A stretch of 6,041 nt of DNA from an uncultured Eubacteriales bacterium. GTDB lineage: Bacteria > Bacillota > Clostridia > Oscillospirales > CAG-272. Location: the NCBI GenBank assembly GCA_900556615.1, contig USPP01000106.1, positions 1 to 6,041 of the forward strand, in the 5' to 3' direction. The position numbers were made by a program, and so were the translations under genes. Below are positions 1 to 6,041 of this stretch, one piece after another. The notes below the pieces were generated by a model. That model did no database searches. It was not told the DNA's origin and worked only from the letters and a program-made list of their open reading frames with translations. Position 1 is the first letter of the stretch, and each line of letters begins with the position of its first letter.

Positions 1-178
1 GCTGTGAAATGATTCCCACAGTATATCCATGGGATTCTAATATTCTTGATATGATCGCATGTCCAAAAGAAGGATGGTCAACATAGGCATCGCCCGAAAC
101 ATAGACAAAATCAGGTGCGTCCCATCCGCGGATAAGCATCTCTTCTCTGTTAATCGGCAAAAACTCACAGCCGCTCAT
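1..178 (-). CDS. ygiQ: YgiQ-family radical SAM protein (N-terminal fragment, runs off window)
   Basis: Only the first 59 codons are visible; the gene continues past base 1. The start is ATG at 178-176, preceded by a purine-rich stretch (GGAAAGGGAATCAA) that can serve as a ribosome binding site; no other start codon lies in frame in the roughly 60 nt upstream. The visible residues begin [15 protein letters not shown] and contain the segment [15 protein letters not shown] followed by [11 protein letters not shown]. This is the hallmark N-terminus of the YgiQ (UPF0313) family, a cobalamin-binding-like domain placed ahead of a radical SAM domain. The CxxxCxxC iron-sulfur motif expected further on lies outside the window, so catalytic competence cannot be judged. 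The family's reaction is not well established. The gene follows infB in the same direction but after a 175-nt gap with inverted repeats, so it is probably a separate transcription unit. Confidence 0.88.
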   Translation of the reverse strand, partial: MSGCEFLPINREEMLIRGWDAPDFVYVSGDAYVDHPSFGHAIISRILESHGYTVGIISQ

Positions 179-246
179 TTGATTCCCTTTCCGGCCGTAA
201 GCCGCTGAATATTCTGTGAAATGCTGGAAAAAACTATTTCGTCAGA

Positions 247-286
247 CCGGACGGAAAAATATGCAGCAGCATTTTACTCCGTCCGG
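247..286. repeat. inverted repeat / 40-nt imperfect hairpin between infB and ygiQ
   Basis: The arms CCGGACGGA (247-255) and TCCGTCCGG (278-286) are perfect reverse complements. Inside them ATGC (261-264) can pair with GCAT (269-272), and A/T runs (257-259 with 273-275) can also pair around a bulge, so nearly the whole 40 nt can fold. Read on the minus strand, the stem is followed by TCTGACGAAATAG and only then by six T residues (233-228), about 13 nt late. It is therefore not a canonical intrinsic terminator. It could be an RNA 3'-end stabiliser for the infB transcript, a weak or assisted terminator, or a protein site. Confidence 0.55.
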
Positions 287-298
287 AATTTTCTGCAA
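271..298 (-). promoter_or_regulatory. weak candidate promoter for ygiQ
   Basis: On the minus strand, TTGCAG (298-293) and TAAAAT (276-271) are separated by 16 nt, which resembles a sigma-A type promoter with a poor -35 (3 of 6) and a fair -10 (5 of 6). The -10 lies inside the inverted repeat at 247-286, which makes the call less certain. It would place the transcript start about 85 nt ahead of the ygiQ ATG. This is a pattern match only. Confidence 0.22.
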
Positions 299-344
299 TG
301 CCCGAAAACCAATCATTGCGACACTCATCGCCGGTTTTCGGCAT
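298..344 (-). terminator. possible 3'-end hairpin of the rimP-infB operon (no U-tract)
   Basis: Ten bases after the infB stop codon the minus strand carries ATGCCGAAAACC, matched by GGTTTTCGGGCAT (stem of 12 pairs with one bulged base, + strand 298-310 with 333-344). The 22-nt loop contains a secondary GCGA/TCGC pairing (318-321 with 328-331). The position directly after the last operon gene suggests a role in 3'-end formation or mRNA protection. The sequence after it on the minus strand (TGCAGAAAATT) is not T-rich, so the terminator label is tentative; it may act together with the second hairpin 11 nt further on. Confidence 0.35.
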
Positions 345-353
345 GTCACGCCA

Positions 354-3092
354 TTATATCTTCTGTTCGACCATTTCATATACTTCAAGGATGTCGCCTT
401 CCTTGATGTCATTGAATTTTTCAAGCCCGATACCGCACTCGTAACCTTCCGCTACCTCTTTAACGTCATCCTTGAAACGGCGGAGAGACCCGATTTTGTC
501 CTCAAAAATAACCACGCTGTCGCGAAGAACTCTGACAAGTCCCTTTCTTGTAACCTTTCCGTCAAGGATATAACAACCGGCAATCGTTCCGACGTTGGGA
601 ACCCTGATCGTCTGTCTGACTTCGGCATGACCGAGAAGCGCTTCCTTAAATACAGGCGCGAGCATTCCCTTCATGGCGGCAGTAATCTCCTCGATACACT
701 GATAAATGATACGATAGGTGCGAATATCTACTTTCTGACGCTCGGCAGTATCCAGCGCGTTTTTGTCGGGACGGACATTAAATCCGACAACAATAGCATT
801 GGAAGCAGAGGCAAGCATAACATCTCCCTCGGTTATTCCGCCGACGGCAGAATGAATAATTTTAACCTTTACCTCATTGTTTGAAAGCTTTTCAAGAGAA
901 CTCTTAACAGCCTCAGCAGAACCTACAACATCCGCTTTTACGATAATCTTGAGTTCCTTTGCGCCATCGGAAATCTGTGCAAACAAATCGTCAAGGCTTA
1001 CCTTGGCATTGGCACTGAATTCCTCATCGCGAAGCTTCTGACGACGCTTATCGGCAAGCTCCCTTGCCATTCTTTCATCCTCTACGGCATTGAATTCATC
1101 GCCGGATGTCGGCACATCGGAAAGACCGATTATCTCAACCGGTACAGAAGGACCTGCCTCAACGACATTAGCTCCCTTATCATCCTTCATTGCACGGACA
1201 CGTCCCACCGCAGTTCCCGCAATAATGGTATCTCCGTTATGAAGCGTTCCGTTCTGAACCAGCACGGTAGCGACAGGACCTCTGCCCTTATCCAGCTTAG
1301 CTTCAATCACAATACCCTTTGCCCTGCGGTTCGGATTGGCTTTAAGATCTTTCATTTCGGCAACGATAAGCACGCTTTCAAGCAGATTATCGATACCCTT
1401 TTTCTGAAGCGCCGATACCGGAACACAAATAACATCTCCGCCCCATTCCTCGGGAACAAGATCATATTTCGTAAGCTCCTGCTTGATATTATCGGGATTT
1501 GCCCCTTGCTTATCCATCTTATTGATTGCGACAATAATGTCAAGTCCGGCAGCCTTCGCATGGTTTATTGCCTCAACGGTCTGGGGCATAATTCCGTCGT
1601 CGGCAGCTACTACAAGTATGGCGATATCCGTGGCTTTCGCTCCTCTGGCACGCATAGCGGTAAACGCCTCGTGCCCGGGAGTATCTAAGAAGGTTATCGG
1701 CTGACCGTCAATATTGACTCTGTACGCACCGATATGCTGCGTAATACCGCCCGCCTCGCCTGCAGTGACATTTGCATGGCGAATAGCGTCGAGAATAGAA
1801 GTCTTTCCGTGGTCAACATGCCCCATGACTACAACAACCGGTGCTCTCGGAAGAAGATTATCCTCACTGTCCTCTGTTTCATCGAAAAGCTTTTCTTCAA
1901 TCGTTACCGTCACCTCATGGTTAACCTTGGCGCCGAGTTCATCAGCGACAAGATAAGCGGTATCATAATCGACTATCTGATTTACGTTCGCCATTACTCC
2001 GAGAAGCATAAGCTTTTTTATAACCTCGGAAGCTGTGACCTTAAGCCTCACTGCGAGTTCTCCAACCGCAATTTCATCGGGAATGGAAACAACAAGCTGC
2101 TGCTTGCGTGCCTTTTCAAGCTCAAGCTGTTTCATTCTTTCCATAGCACGCTTTTCCTTATCATTCTTTCCCTGATACTGTGAGCGCTGATTATTCTGTT
2201 TTTTGAGCTTCTGTCTTTCCGGAGCAAAATCATTTCTTTTTGAATCGGTGGCAATAAAGGTTTCAAGCTTTTCGTCATATTTTGAGAGATCAACATCGTT
2301 TGTCCTGGTATCGACGATTCTTGTTTTTCCTACGCGGCTATCGCTTCCGGACACGATAACCGAACCATTCTGCTCAGCCCTGCTGCCGATCTGAAAAGCA
2401 GGCTTCTGCGGCTGCTGCGGTCGGGCGGGTTTCCTTGCTTCCCTTTCCTTATTTTTCTTATCCTTCTGCTGACCGAACTCCGGCTTTTTTTCAAATCTTG
2501 ACGCAGCTTTTGAGATCGGACGCTTATCGGCATTTTTATGGGCAGGAATCTGCTCCTCAACGCCTGTCTTCTGTATATTTTTCTTTTCCGCCGAATTCTT
2601 ATCTTCGCTTATCGGCTTATTCTGTGCCGGAATATTTTCATTCCGTTTTTCAGAGATCGGCAGCTTTGTATCCGAAACGTCCTCCGAAGACGGTTTTTCC
2701 TGCGGTGTACTTTTTCCGTTTGAGGCAACAGGTGAAGCTTGCTTCTTTACTGAGGATTCCGCTTGTTTTTTTTCTCCGACCGAGGGCTTGGGCATATTTT
2801 TTATTTCCTTGGTATCGGGTTTTGAACTGTTTACAATGACCGTCTCTGCTTTTGCCGGCTCATCCTTTTTTCTTTCGATGGTTGCCTTTCCGTTCATATA
2901 ATCATCAAAATTGGCAATTTGCTTCTTTGATGTAATTGCTTCCAAAACTAAATTAAACTCCTCGTTTTCAACGACAGAGGAATATTTTCTGTTTGTCATT
3001 CCAAGACTTGTGAACAGGTCAAGCAAATCTTTGCTCTTCATGTTCAGGTCCTTTGCCATGGTGTTGATTTTATATTTTTGATTATTTATCAT
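354..3092 (-). CDS. infB: translation initiation factor IF2
   Basis: A 912-residue GTPase that brings initiator fMet-tRNA to the 30S subunit and promotes subunit joining in the cytoplasm. Order: an IF2_N domain (about 1-55), a long low-complexity K/E/P/S/Q-rich linker (about 60-330), a second IF2_N domain (about 332-390), then the G domain with G1 GHVDHGKT (424-431), the GGIT switch (448-451), DTPGH (470-474), NKMD (524-527) and SAL (560-562). The beta-barrel domain II, domain III ([14 protein letters not shown], from about 716) and the C-terminal fMet-tRNA-binding domain (to about 910) follow. All G motifs are intact. The ATG at 3092 is chosen because the IF2_N domain starts right there, AAAGGA lies 11 nt upstream, and the 49 upstream in-frame codons overlap ylxQ and do not look like IF2. 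It begins 16 nt after ylxQ and ends TAA at 356-354. The linker makes it longer than Bacillus IF2, as is common in Clostridia. Confidence 0.98.
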   Translation of the reverse strand: MINNQKYKINTMAKDLNMKSKDLLDLFTSLGMTNRKYSSVVENEEFNLVLEAITSKKQIANFDDYMNGKATIERKKDEPAKAETVIVNSSKPDTKEIKNMPKPSVGEKKQAESSVKKQASPVASNGKSTPQEKPSSEDVSDTKLPISEKRNENIPAQNKPISEDKNSAEKKNIQKTGVEEQIPAHKNADKRPISKAASRFEKKPEFGQQKDKKNKEREARKPARPQQPQKPAFQIGSRAEQNGSVIVSGSDSRVGKTRIVDTRTNDVDLSKYDEKLETFIATDSKRNDFAPERQKLKKQNNQRSQYQGKNDKEKRAMERMKQLELEKARKQQLVVSIPDEIAVGELAVRLKVTASEVIKKLMLLGVMANVNQIVDYDTAYLVADELGAKVNHEVTVTIEEKLFDETEDSEDNLLPRAPVVVVMGHVDHGKTSILDAIRHANVTAGEAGGITQHIGAYRVNIDGQPITFLDTPGHEAFTAMRARGAKATDIAILVVAADDGIMPQTVEAINHAKAAGLDIIVAINKMDKQGANPDNIKQELTKYDLVPEEWGGDVICVPVSALQKKGIDNLLESVLIVAEMKDLKANPNRRAKGIVIEAKLDKGRGPVATVLVQNGTLHNGDTIIAGTAVGRVRAMKDDKGANVVEAGPSVPVEIIGLSDVPTSGDEFNAVEDERMARELADKRRQKLRDEEFSANAKVSLDDLFAQISDGAKELKIIVKADVVGSAEAVKSSLEKLSNNEVKVKIIHSAVGGITEGDVMLASASNAIVVGFNVRPDKNALDTAERQKVDIRTYRIIYQCIEEITAAMKGMLAPVFKEALLGHAEVRQTIRVPNVGTIAGCYILDGKVTRKGLVRVLRDSVVIFEDKIGSLRRFKDDVKEVAEGYECGIGLEKFNDIKEGDILEVYEMVEQKI

Positions 3093-3108
3093 TCTGTAAC
3101 CAATCCTT

Positions 3109-3576
3109 TCACGATCGTTCAGACCTATCGAGTCCGTTGTCTGTCGAGTCACCGGCGGCTTTGATGATTCCCGCCGAGAAGCCGTGATCAAAAGTCGCGC
3201 AAACCGCAGCGGCAGAACTCCTTCCGGTACGCTGCGCAAGCTCCTCAGAGGAAATATTGCTTTTTATAAAGCTGACATTATAATATTTGCAAGCATTAAC
3301 AATCCGTTTTTTTGTGTTGTCGGAAGCATCCTTTGCAATTATCACAACACCGGCACGACGTCTCGCACGGGCTTCGCTCTGATCCGGACAGCCATGCCTC
3401 CTTATCTCGTCACAAACCTTATCCGTTCCGCATAAAAGCTTCCCCGCTCTCATTGCAAATCCCAGCAGCGAGAGAATCTTTTCGTTCTTTATCTTTTCTG
3501 CCGCAAAGGAGGGAAGCGCATCGAATTTATTAGTGTTCTCCGGCATTTTTCTGAAGCTCGGCTTCAAGCGCATCAT
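3109..3576 (-). CDS. ylxQ: YlxQ, ribosomal protein L7Ae-like RNA-binding protein
   Basis: A 155-residue protein of the bacterial L7Ae/YlxQ family; members bind RNA, often kink-turns, but the cellular role of YlxQ is not settled. The L7Ae fold is recognisable from about residue 33: [17 protein letters not shown], then [18 protein letters not shown] (75-92), a strand VSFIKS (101-106), and the helical end [17 protein letters not shown] (122-138). The start at 3576 is favoured because GGAGG lies six nt upstream (3587-3583). This makes the gene overlap the end of rnpM by 47 nt in another frame. ATG at 3546 (MPENTNKF) is an alternative that overlaps by only 17 nt but has no clear ribosome binding site. 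The protein has an N-terminal extension of about 30 residues and an arginine-rich insert (about 61-74) compared with typical short members. Its stop is 16 nt from infB, so the two are likely translationally coupled. Confidence 0.9.
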   Translation of the reverse strand: MMRLKPSFRKMPENTNKFDALPSFAAEKIKNEKILSLLGFAMRAGKLLCGTDKVCDEIRRHGCPDQSEARARRRAGVVIIAKDASDNTKKRIVNACKYYNVSFIKSNISSEELAQRTGRSSAAAVCATFDHGFSAGIIKAAGDSTDNGLDRSERS

Positions 3577-3808
3577 AGATATCCTCCGATATAGAGATAT
3601 TAAGATTGCGTTCCAGCCTTCTTGCCTTTCTTGCCTTTTTCAGACATTCGATATTCTTACATAGATAAGCCCCTCTGCCCGGCTTTTTCCCGGTAAAATC
3701 AAGCGATGTTCCGCCGTCCGGAAGTCTGACAACTCTTATCAGGTCTTTTTTGGGAAAAGATATCCCGCATCCTACGCATCTGCGCTCGGGTATTTTCTTT
3801 CCTGTCAT
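3530..3808 (-). CDS. rnpM: RnpM (YlxR), small RNA-binding modulator of RNase P
   Basis: A 92-residue protein of the YlxR family. In Bacillus subtilis the homologue binds the RNase P RNA and alters RNase P activity, and was named RnpM; the family was long annotated as a nucleic-acid-binding protein of the nusA operon. Family signatures are all present: RRCVGC (9-14), PKKDLIRVVR (19-28), LDFTGKKPGRGAYLC (36-50) and ECLKKARKARRLER (54-67). Four cysteines (C11, C14, C50, C55) are positioned as a pair of couples that could hold a metal or form a structural knuckle; this is inference. The C-terminus is strongly basic and then helical. TAAGGAG, formed from the nusA stop codon, lies 11 nt ahead of the ATG, which fits coupling to nusA. 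The gene's end overlaps ylxQ. Confidence 0.95.
   Translation of the reverse strand: MTGKKIPERRCVGCGISFPKKDLIRVVRLPDGGTSLDFTGKKPGRGAYLCKNIECLKKARKARRLERNLNISISEDIYDALEAELQKNAGEH
3583..3587 (-). promoter_or_regulatory. Shine-Dalgarno that decides the ylxQ start
   Basis: GGAGG on the minus strand sits inside the rnpM coding sequence and six nt ahead of tandem ATG ATG codons (3576-3571) in the ylxQ frame. It supports the long version of YlxQ over the later ATG at 3546. It might be a chance result of the rnpM codons there (Glu-Asp-Ile), so the evidence is good but not final. Confidence 0.6.
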
Positions 3809-3823
3809 TTACTATTTGACTCC

Positions 3824-4852
3824 TTACTGATTGACCTTGATATCAATTTTAAAGCCGGTCAACCTTGCAGCAAGACGGGCGTTCTGCCCTTCCTTTCCGA
3901 TGGCAAGAGAAAGCTGATCCGCATCAACAAATACTCGGCATACTCTTTCTTCATCGATCACCACTTCGTTTATTTTAGCGGGAGACAGCGCCGCGCTTAT
4001 ATATTCCTCCGGAATCTCGCTGTATTTGATTATATCGATTTTTTCTCCTCCGAGTTCCTTCAGTATATTTCCTATTCTCATACTGCGGGCTCCGATACAG
4101 GCGCCGACCGGATCAACGCTCTCATCAACTGACATAACCGCCACCTTGCTTCTTGAACCCGCCTCTCTTGTAACCCCTTTGATCACAACCGTTCCGTCCT
4201 GTATCTCCGGTATCTCAAGCTCAAACAGACGTTTAACAAGTCCCGGGTGCGTTCTTGACAGGGTAACAAGCGGTCCTTTTGTTTCTTTTTTTACCTCGGT
4301 AACAAAAACCTTGATTTTGTCGTTGTCATTAAAGTGCTCGCCGGGAATTTGTTCACTCTTTACCAGAGTTGCTATACTGGTTCCGGTATCCACCGTAATG
4401 TTTCCGGTAAGCTCGTCGGTTCTCATAACGGTAGCGGTGATGATTTCTTCCTTCTTTTCTTCATATTCCTTGATCATCATTCCGCGTTCCGCTTCTCTGA
4501 TTCCCTGAATGATAACCTGTTTGGCGGTCTGAGCGCTTAAACGCCTGAAATTTTTCATTTTCAGTTCTTCCTCAGCAACTCCGCCGAGTTTATAATGCTT
4601 ATTGAGCTTACGGGCTTCCTCAAGCGTCATTTGCGTCTGGGGATTTTCGACTTCCTCAACGATATCGTACTGTCGGTACATTCTGACATCTTTTTTTACG
4701 GGATCCAGAACAATCCGCACATTCCCGTTTCCTCCCTGATCCCGTTTAAAAGCGCTGAGAAGCGCCGCTTCCACTCTTTCAAGCATGTATTCCTTAGGGA
4801 TTCCCTTCTGTTTTTCAAGCAGATCAAGTGCTTCAAAAAATTCGGTATTCAT
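3824..4852 (-). CDS. nusA: transcription termination/antitermination factor NusA
   Basis: A 342-residue RNA polymerase-associated factor that promotes pausing and intrinsic termination and takes part in antitermination of rRNA operons. The N-terminal polymerase-binding domain covers about 1-125 (MNTEFFEALDLLEKQKGIPK), the S1 RNA-binding domain about 135-200 (ending VTLSRTHPGLVKRLFELEIPEI), KH1 about 225-280 (DPVGACIGARS, 247-257) and KH2 about 300-342 (LSLAIGKEGQNARLAARLTG, 314-333). There are no C-terminal acidic repeats, as usual outside Proteobacteria; the length is slightly below Bacillus NusA (371). In KH1 the usual GxxG loop reads G-A-R-S, while KH2 keeps G-K-E-G. The start is certain from the family N-terminus and an in-frame TGA just upstream. 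The ribosome binding site is oddly far (15 nt) and spans a three-codon ORF. Confidence 0.98.
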   Translation of the reverse strand: MNTEFFEALDLLEKQKGIPKEYMLERVEAALLSAFKRDQGGNGNVRIVLDPVKKDVRMYRQYDIVEEVENPQTQMTLEEARKLNKHYKLGGVAEEELKMKNFRRLSAQTAKQVIIQGIREAERGMMIKEYEEKKEEIITATVMRTDELTGNITVDTGTSIATLVKSEQIPGEHFNDNDKIKVFVTEVKKETKGPLVTLSRTHPGLVKRLFELEIPEIQDGTVVIKGVTREAGSRSKVAVMSVDESVDPVGACIGARSMRIGNILKELGGEKIDIIKYSEIPEEYISAALSPAKINEVVIDEERVCRVFVDADQLSLAIGKEGQNARLAARLTGFKIDIKVNQ

Positions 4853-4853
4853 T

Positions 4854-4872
4854 TTATTTTTTCATTTCCTCC
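4854..4872 (-). promoter_or_regulatory. unusual nusA ribosome binding region with three-codon mini-ORF
   Basis: Minus strand reads GGAGG (4872-4868), AA, then ATGAAAAAATAA (4865-4854), one A, then the nusA ATG (4852). The strong Shine-Dalgarno is 15 nt from the nusA start, longer than the usual 5-10, and only 2 nt from the mini-ORF ATG, shorter than usual. The mini-ORF would encode Met-Lys-Lys-stop and end one base before nusA, so termination-reinitiation is possible. Whether the mini-ORF is translated cannot be read from sequence. Confidence 0.5.
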
Positions 4873-4887
4873 GGTTTATATGGAATA

Positions 4888-5355
4888 TTAATCATCAAAA
4901 TTAAAATGGATGTTTGCCTTAGATATTTTATCAAGCGGTATAATCTTCCCCTCCATCTCAACGCTTTTGGCGTCGGCATCAAAATGCGTAAGGATTCCCG
5001 TAAGCTGTTTTACACCGTCAATTGCTGTGTAAAATTTTAAATCGACACTTTGACCGACCGCATAGGTAAAATGAAACGGAAGTCTGAGCTCACGTTCAAC
5101 TCCGGGGGAAGAAACCTCAAGATAATACTGAACCGGAATAGGATCAGTCTCGTCAAGAACAGGATCAATCGCACGGTGAACCGCCTCGCAATGATTGATA
5201 TCCACTCCGTCCTCCCTGTCGATTGTAATTCTCAAAATCTGTTTTGCTCCCTCTCTCACGTATTCAACATCCCAAAGAGAACAGCCCTGAGCCTCCACAT
5301 ATGGCTTAATTATTTCCGTTACCGTTTCCGCAATGTTTTTACGGGAATTTGACAT
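4888..5355 (-). CDS. rimP: ribosome maturation factor RimP
   Basis: A 155-residue cytoplasmic assembly factor for the 30S subunit, normal family length. The N-terminal alpha/beta domain contains LWDVEYVREGAKQILRITID (27-46), DINHCEAVHRAIDPVLDE (52-69) and the family signature YYLEVSSPGVERELR (77-91). The C-terminal SH3-like domain follows (GQSVDLKFYTAIDGVKQLTG, 101-120) and ends at the acidic FNFDD. The ATG at 5355 has AAAGGA seven nt upstream (5368-5363). As first gene of the operon it lies about 90 nt after the predicted transcription start, behind a hairpin leader. The distance to nusA is 35 nt. Confidence 0.97.
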   Translation of the reverse strand: MSNSRKNIAETVTEIIKPYVEAQGCSLWDVEYVREGAKQILRITIDREDGVDINHCEAVHRAIDPVLDETDPIPVQYYLEVSSPGVERELRLPFHFTYAVGQSVDLKFYTAIDGVKQLTGILTHFDADAKSVEMEGKIIPLDKISKANIHFNFDD

Positions 5356-5396
5356 CCGCTAATCCTTTCCTTTCAGATAAATGCTGCCCGAACAAA

Positions 5397-5430
5397 AGTT
5401 TAAGAGTAGGCGCGAACCTACTCTTAAACT
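5397..5430 (-). terminator. leader hairpin with interrupted U-tract ahead of rimP-nusA (possible attenuator)
   Basis: AGTTTAAGAGTAGG (5397-5410) and CCTACTCTTAAACT (5417-5430) form a perfect 14-bp stem around a six-base loop. On the minus strand the stem is followed by TTTTGTT, a short U-tract broken by a G; on the plus strand nothing T-rich follows, so it is oriented to act on the minus strand. It lies 73 nt after the esterase stop and could end that transcript. It also lies just downstream of the best rimP promoter, so operon transcripts must read through it. The AT-rich stem and imperfect U-tract suggest a partial terminator, of the sort that depends on NusA in Bacillus. Confidence 0.75.
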
Positions 5431-5450
5431 CCTGATCTTACTATACAAGC

Positions 5451-5479
5451 ATTATATCATATCTTTTGAAATAATGCAA
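5451..5479 (-). promoter_or_regulatory. extended -10 sigma-A type promoter for the rimP-infB operon
   Basis: On the minus strand TTGCAT (5479-5474) and TATAAT (5456-5451) are exactly 17 nt apart. The -10 is a perfect match and is preceded by TG-A, giving the extended -10 TGNTATAAT; the -35 is weak (3 of 6), which an extended -10 can compensate. The predicted start of transcription is near 5444, between the esterase stop (5504) and the leader hairpin (5430). The surrounding sequence is AT-rich, which favours opening. Confidence 0.72.
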
Positions 5480-5503
5480 TAGGTTTTGTGAATTTTTCAA
5501 GAA

Positions 5504-6041
5504 TTATTTAACAAATCCGGTAAGCTTAAGCCAATTTCCGAGAAGAGACGACCACTGAGCCACATTGGGAACAGTCTCAGCAAGACCGAGTCCATGCGGT
5601 CCGAACGGAAAGATATGTAGCTCCGCAGGTATTTTTTTCTCGCAAAGCGCATTATAGAGCTGAAGCGAGTTCTGTACGGGAACAGCGTCGTCGTTCTGTG
5701 TATGCCAGATAAAGCATGGCGGCGTATCCTTTTTAACCGCAAGCTCTCCCGAAAAACGACGTTCAAGCTCCGCCTCATCCGGCAGTCCTTTTATCAGATT
5801 ATTTCTCGTATCGGCATGAGTGTATTTTCCGAGAGTGATAACGGCATAACTTAGTATCACCGCATCCGGTCTTGAACTTACTTTGTCTGTTTCATCTCCG
5901 TCTTCTCTGCCGTAATCAAAGCCGCAAAGTGCAGAAGCAGCAAGATGTCCTCCTGCTGAAAAACCGAGAACCGCGATCTTATCGGGATCGATTCCGAGTT
6001 CATCGGCATGATATCTCACATATCTTACTGCCCGAAGCACG
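5504..6041 (-). CDS. alpha/beta-hydrolase esterase (C-terminal part, N-terminus outside window)
   Basis: The reading frame is open from the window edge to TAA at 5506-5504; about 178 residues are visible, roughly the last 60-70% of a typical member. The visible start, GTG at 6040, is not a real initiation site: the segment VLRAVRYVRYHADELGIDPDK is the internal helix that precedes the nucleophile elbow in this family. The triad is readable: Ser in GFSAGG (visible residue 28, with GHLAAS after it), Asp in NDDAVP (residue 117) and His in GPHGLG (residue 149). This matches the acetyl esterase/xylanase-associated esterase group (BD-FAE-like, 'dienelactone hydrolase-like' in annotations), which in gut Clostridia often deacetylates plant polysaccharide fragments; the substrate here is not shown. 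The end of the protein is complete, so a signal peptide, if any, is outside the window. It is not functionally related to the downstream operon, which has its own promoter. Confidence 0.85.
   Translation of the reverse strand, partial: VLRAVRYVRYHADELGIDPDKIAVLGFSAGGHLAASALCGFDYGREDGDETDKVSSRPDAVILSYAVITLGKYTHADTRNNLIKGLPDEAELERRFSGELAVKKDTPPCFIWHTQNDDAVPVQNSLQLYNALCEKKIPAELHIFPFGPHGLGLAETVPNVAQWSSLLGNWLKLTGFVK

Noticed and set aside
216..884. A plus-strand open frame of 222 codons across the infB 3' end and the gap.
   Set aside because: It lies antisense to the C-terminal domain of IF2, whose protein sequence is unmistakable. The predicted product resembles no family I know.
2435..2839. A plus-strand open frame of 134 codons opposite the IF2 linker, and similar ones at 1239-1688, 1734-2183 and 4026-4508.
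   Set aside because: They are antisense shadows of well-conserved coding sequence, with low-complexity or unrecognisable products and no clear ribosome binding sites.
3093..3239. An upstream extension of infB by 49 codons (first ATG at 3239).
   Set aside because: These codons overlap ylxQ in another frame, have no resemblance to IF2, and the IF2_N domain together with a Shine-Dalgarno fits the ATG at 3092.
3281..3286. A TATAAT on the minus strand within ylxQ, considered as an internal promoter for infB.
   Set aside because: No fair -35 lies 16-18 nt upstream, and the bases are explained by the codons for the Lys-Tyr-Tyr-Asn stretch of YlxQ.
5357..5503. A riboswitch or T-box in the rimP leader.
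   Set aside because: The predicted leader is only about 90 nt, with a single simple hairpin. No T-box bulge, specifier loop or known riboswitch core is visible.
1..6041. A new defence, mobile or biosynthetic system.
   Set aside because: Nearly all bases are taken up by housekeeping genes in a conserved order. No transposase, integrase, direct-repeat array or unknown gene cluster is present.

Overview
The window carries a conserved transcription/translation operon of the low-to-mid GC Gram-positive type, entirely on the minus strand. The gene order rimP-nusA-rnpM(ylxR)-ylxQ-infB, the purine-rich Shine-Dalgarno sites, the short NusA without acidic C-terminal repeats, and the long IF2 N-terminal linker all point to a member of the Clostridia, probably an Oscillospirales-like gut anaerobe. 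The exact lineage is inference.

Reading in the direction of transcription (high to low coordinates): (1) 6041-5504 is the C-terminal part of an alpha/beta-hydrolase esterase whose N-terminus lies outside the window. (2) 5503-5356 is an intergenic leader with a good extended -10 promoter (5451-5479). Just inside the predicted transcript lies a perfect 14-bp hairpin followed by a short, interrupted U-tract (5397-5430). (3) 5355-354 is the operon: rimP (30S maturation), nusA (pausing/termination/antitermination factor), rnpM/ylxR (RNA-binding RNase P modulator), ylxQ (L7Ae-like RNA-binding protein) and infB (translation initiation factor IF2). Spacings are 35, 15, an overlap, and 16 nt, so co-transcription and partial translational coupling are expected. 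(4) 353-179 is a 175-nt gap with two consecutive inverted repeats. (5) 178-1 is the start of a YgiQ-family radical SAM gene that runs off the window.

The genes act together on making and using RNA: RimP and IF2 serve 30S assembly and initiation, NusA serves RNA polymerase and rRNA transcription, and RnpM and YlxQ are small RNA-binding proteins encoded between them. The most interesting non-coding signal is the leader hairpin downstream of the rimP promoter, which could be a NusA-sensitive attenuator giving nusA feedback control. Otherwise this is a well-conserved housekeeping region. I see no mobile element, CRISPR array, tRNA, rRNA or evidence for a new multi-gene system. The smaller oddities are a degenerate GxxG loop in NusA KH1, an unusually spaced nusA ribosome binding site that spans a three-codon mini-ORF, a strong in-gene Shine-Dalgarno for ylxQ, and the absence of rbfA after infB.
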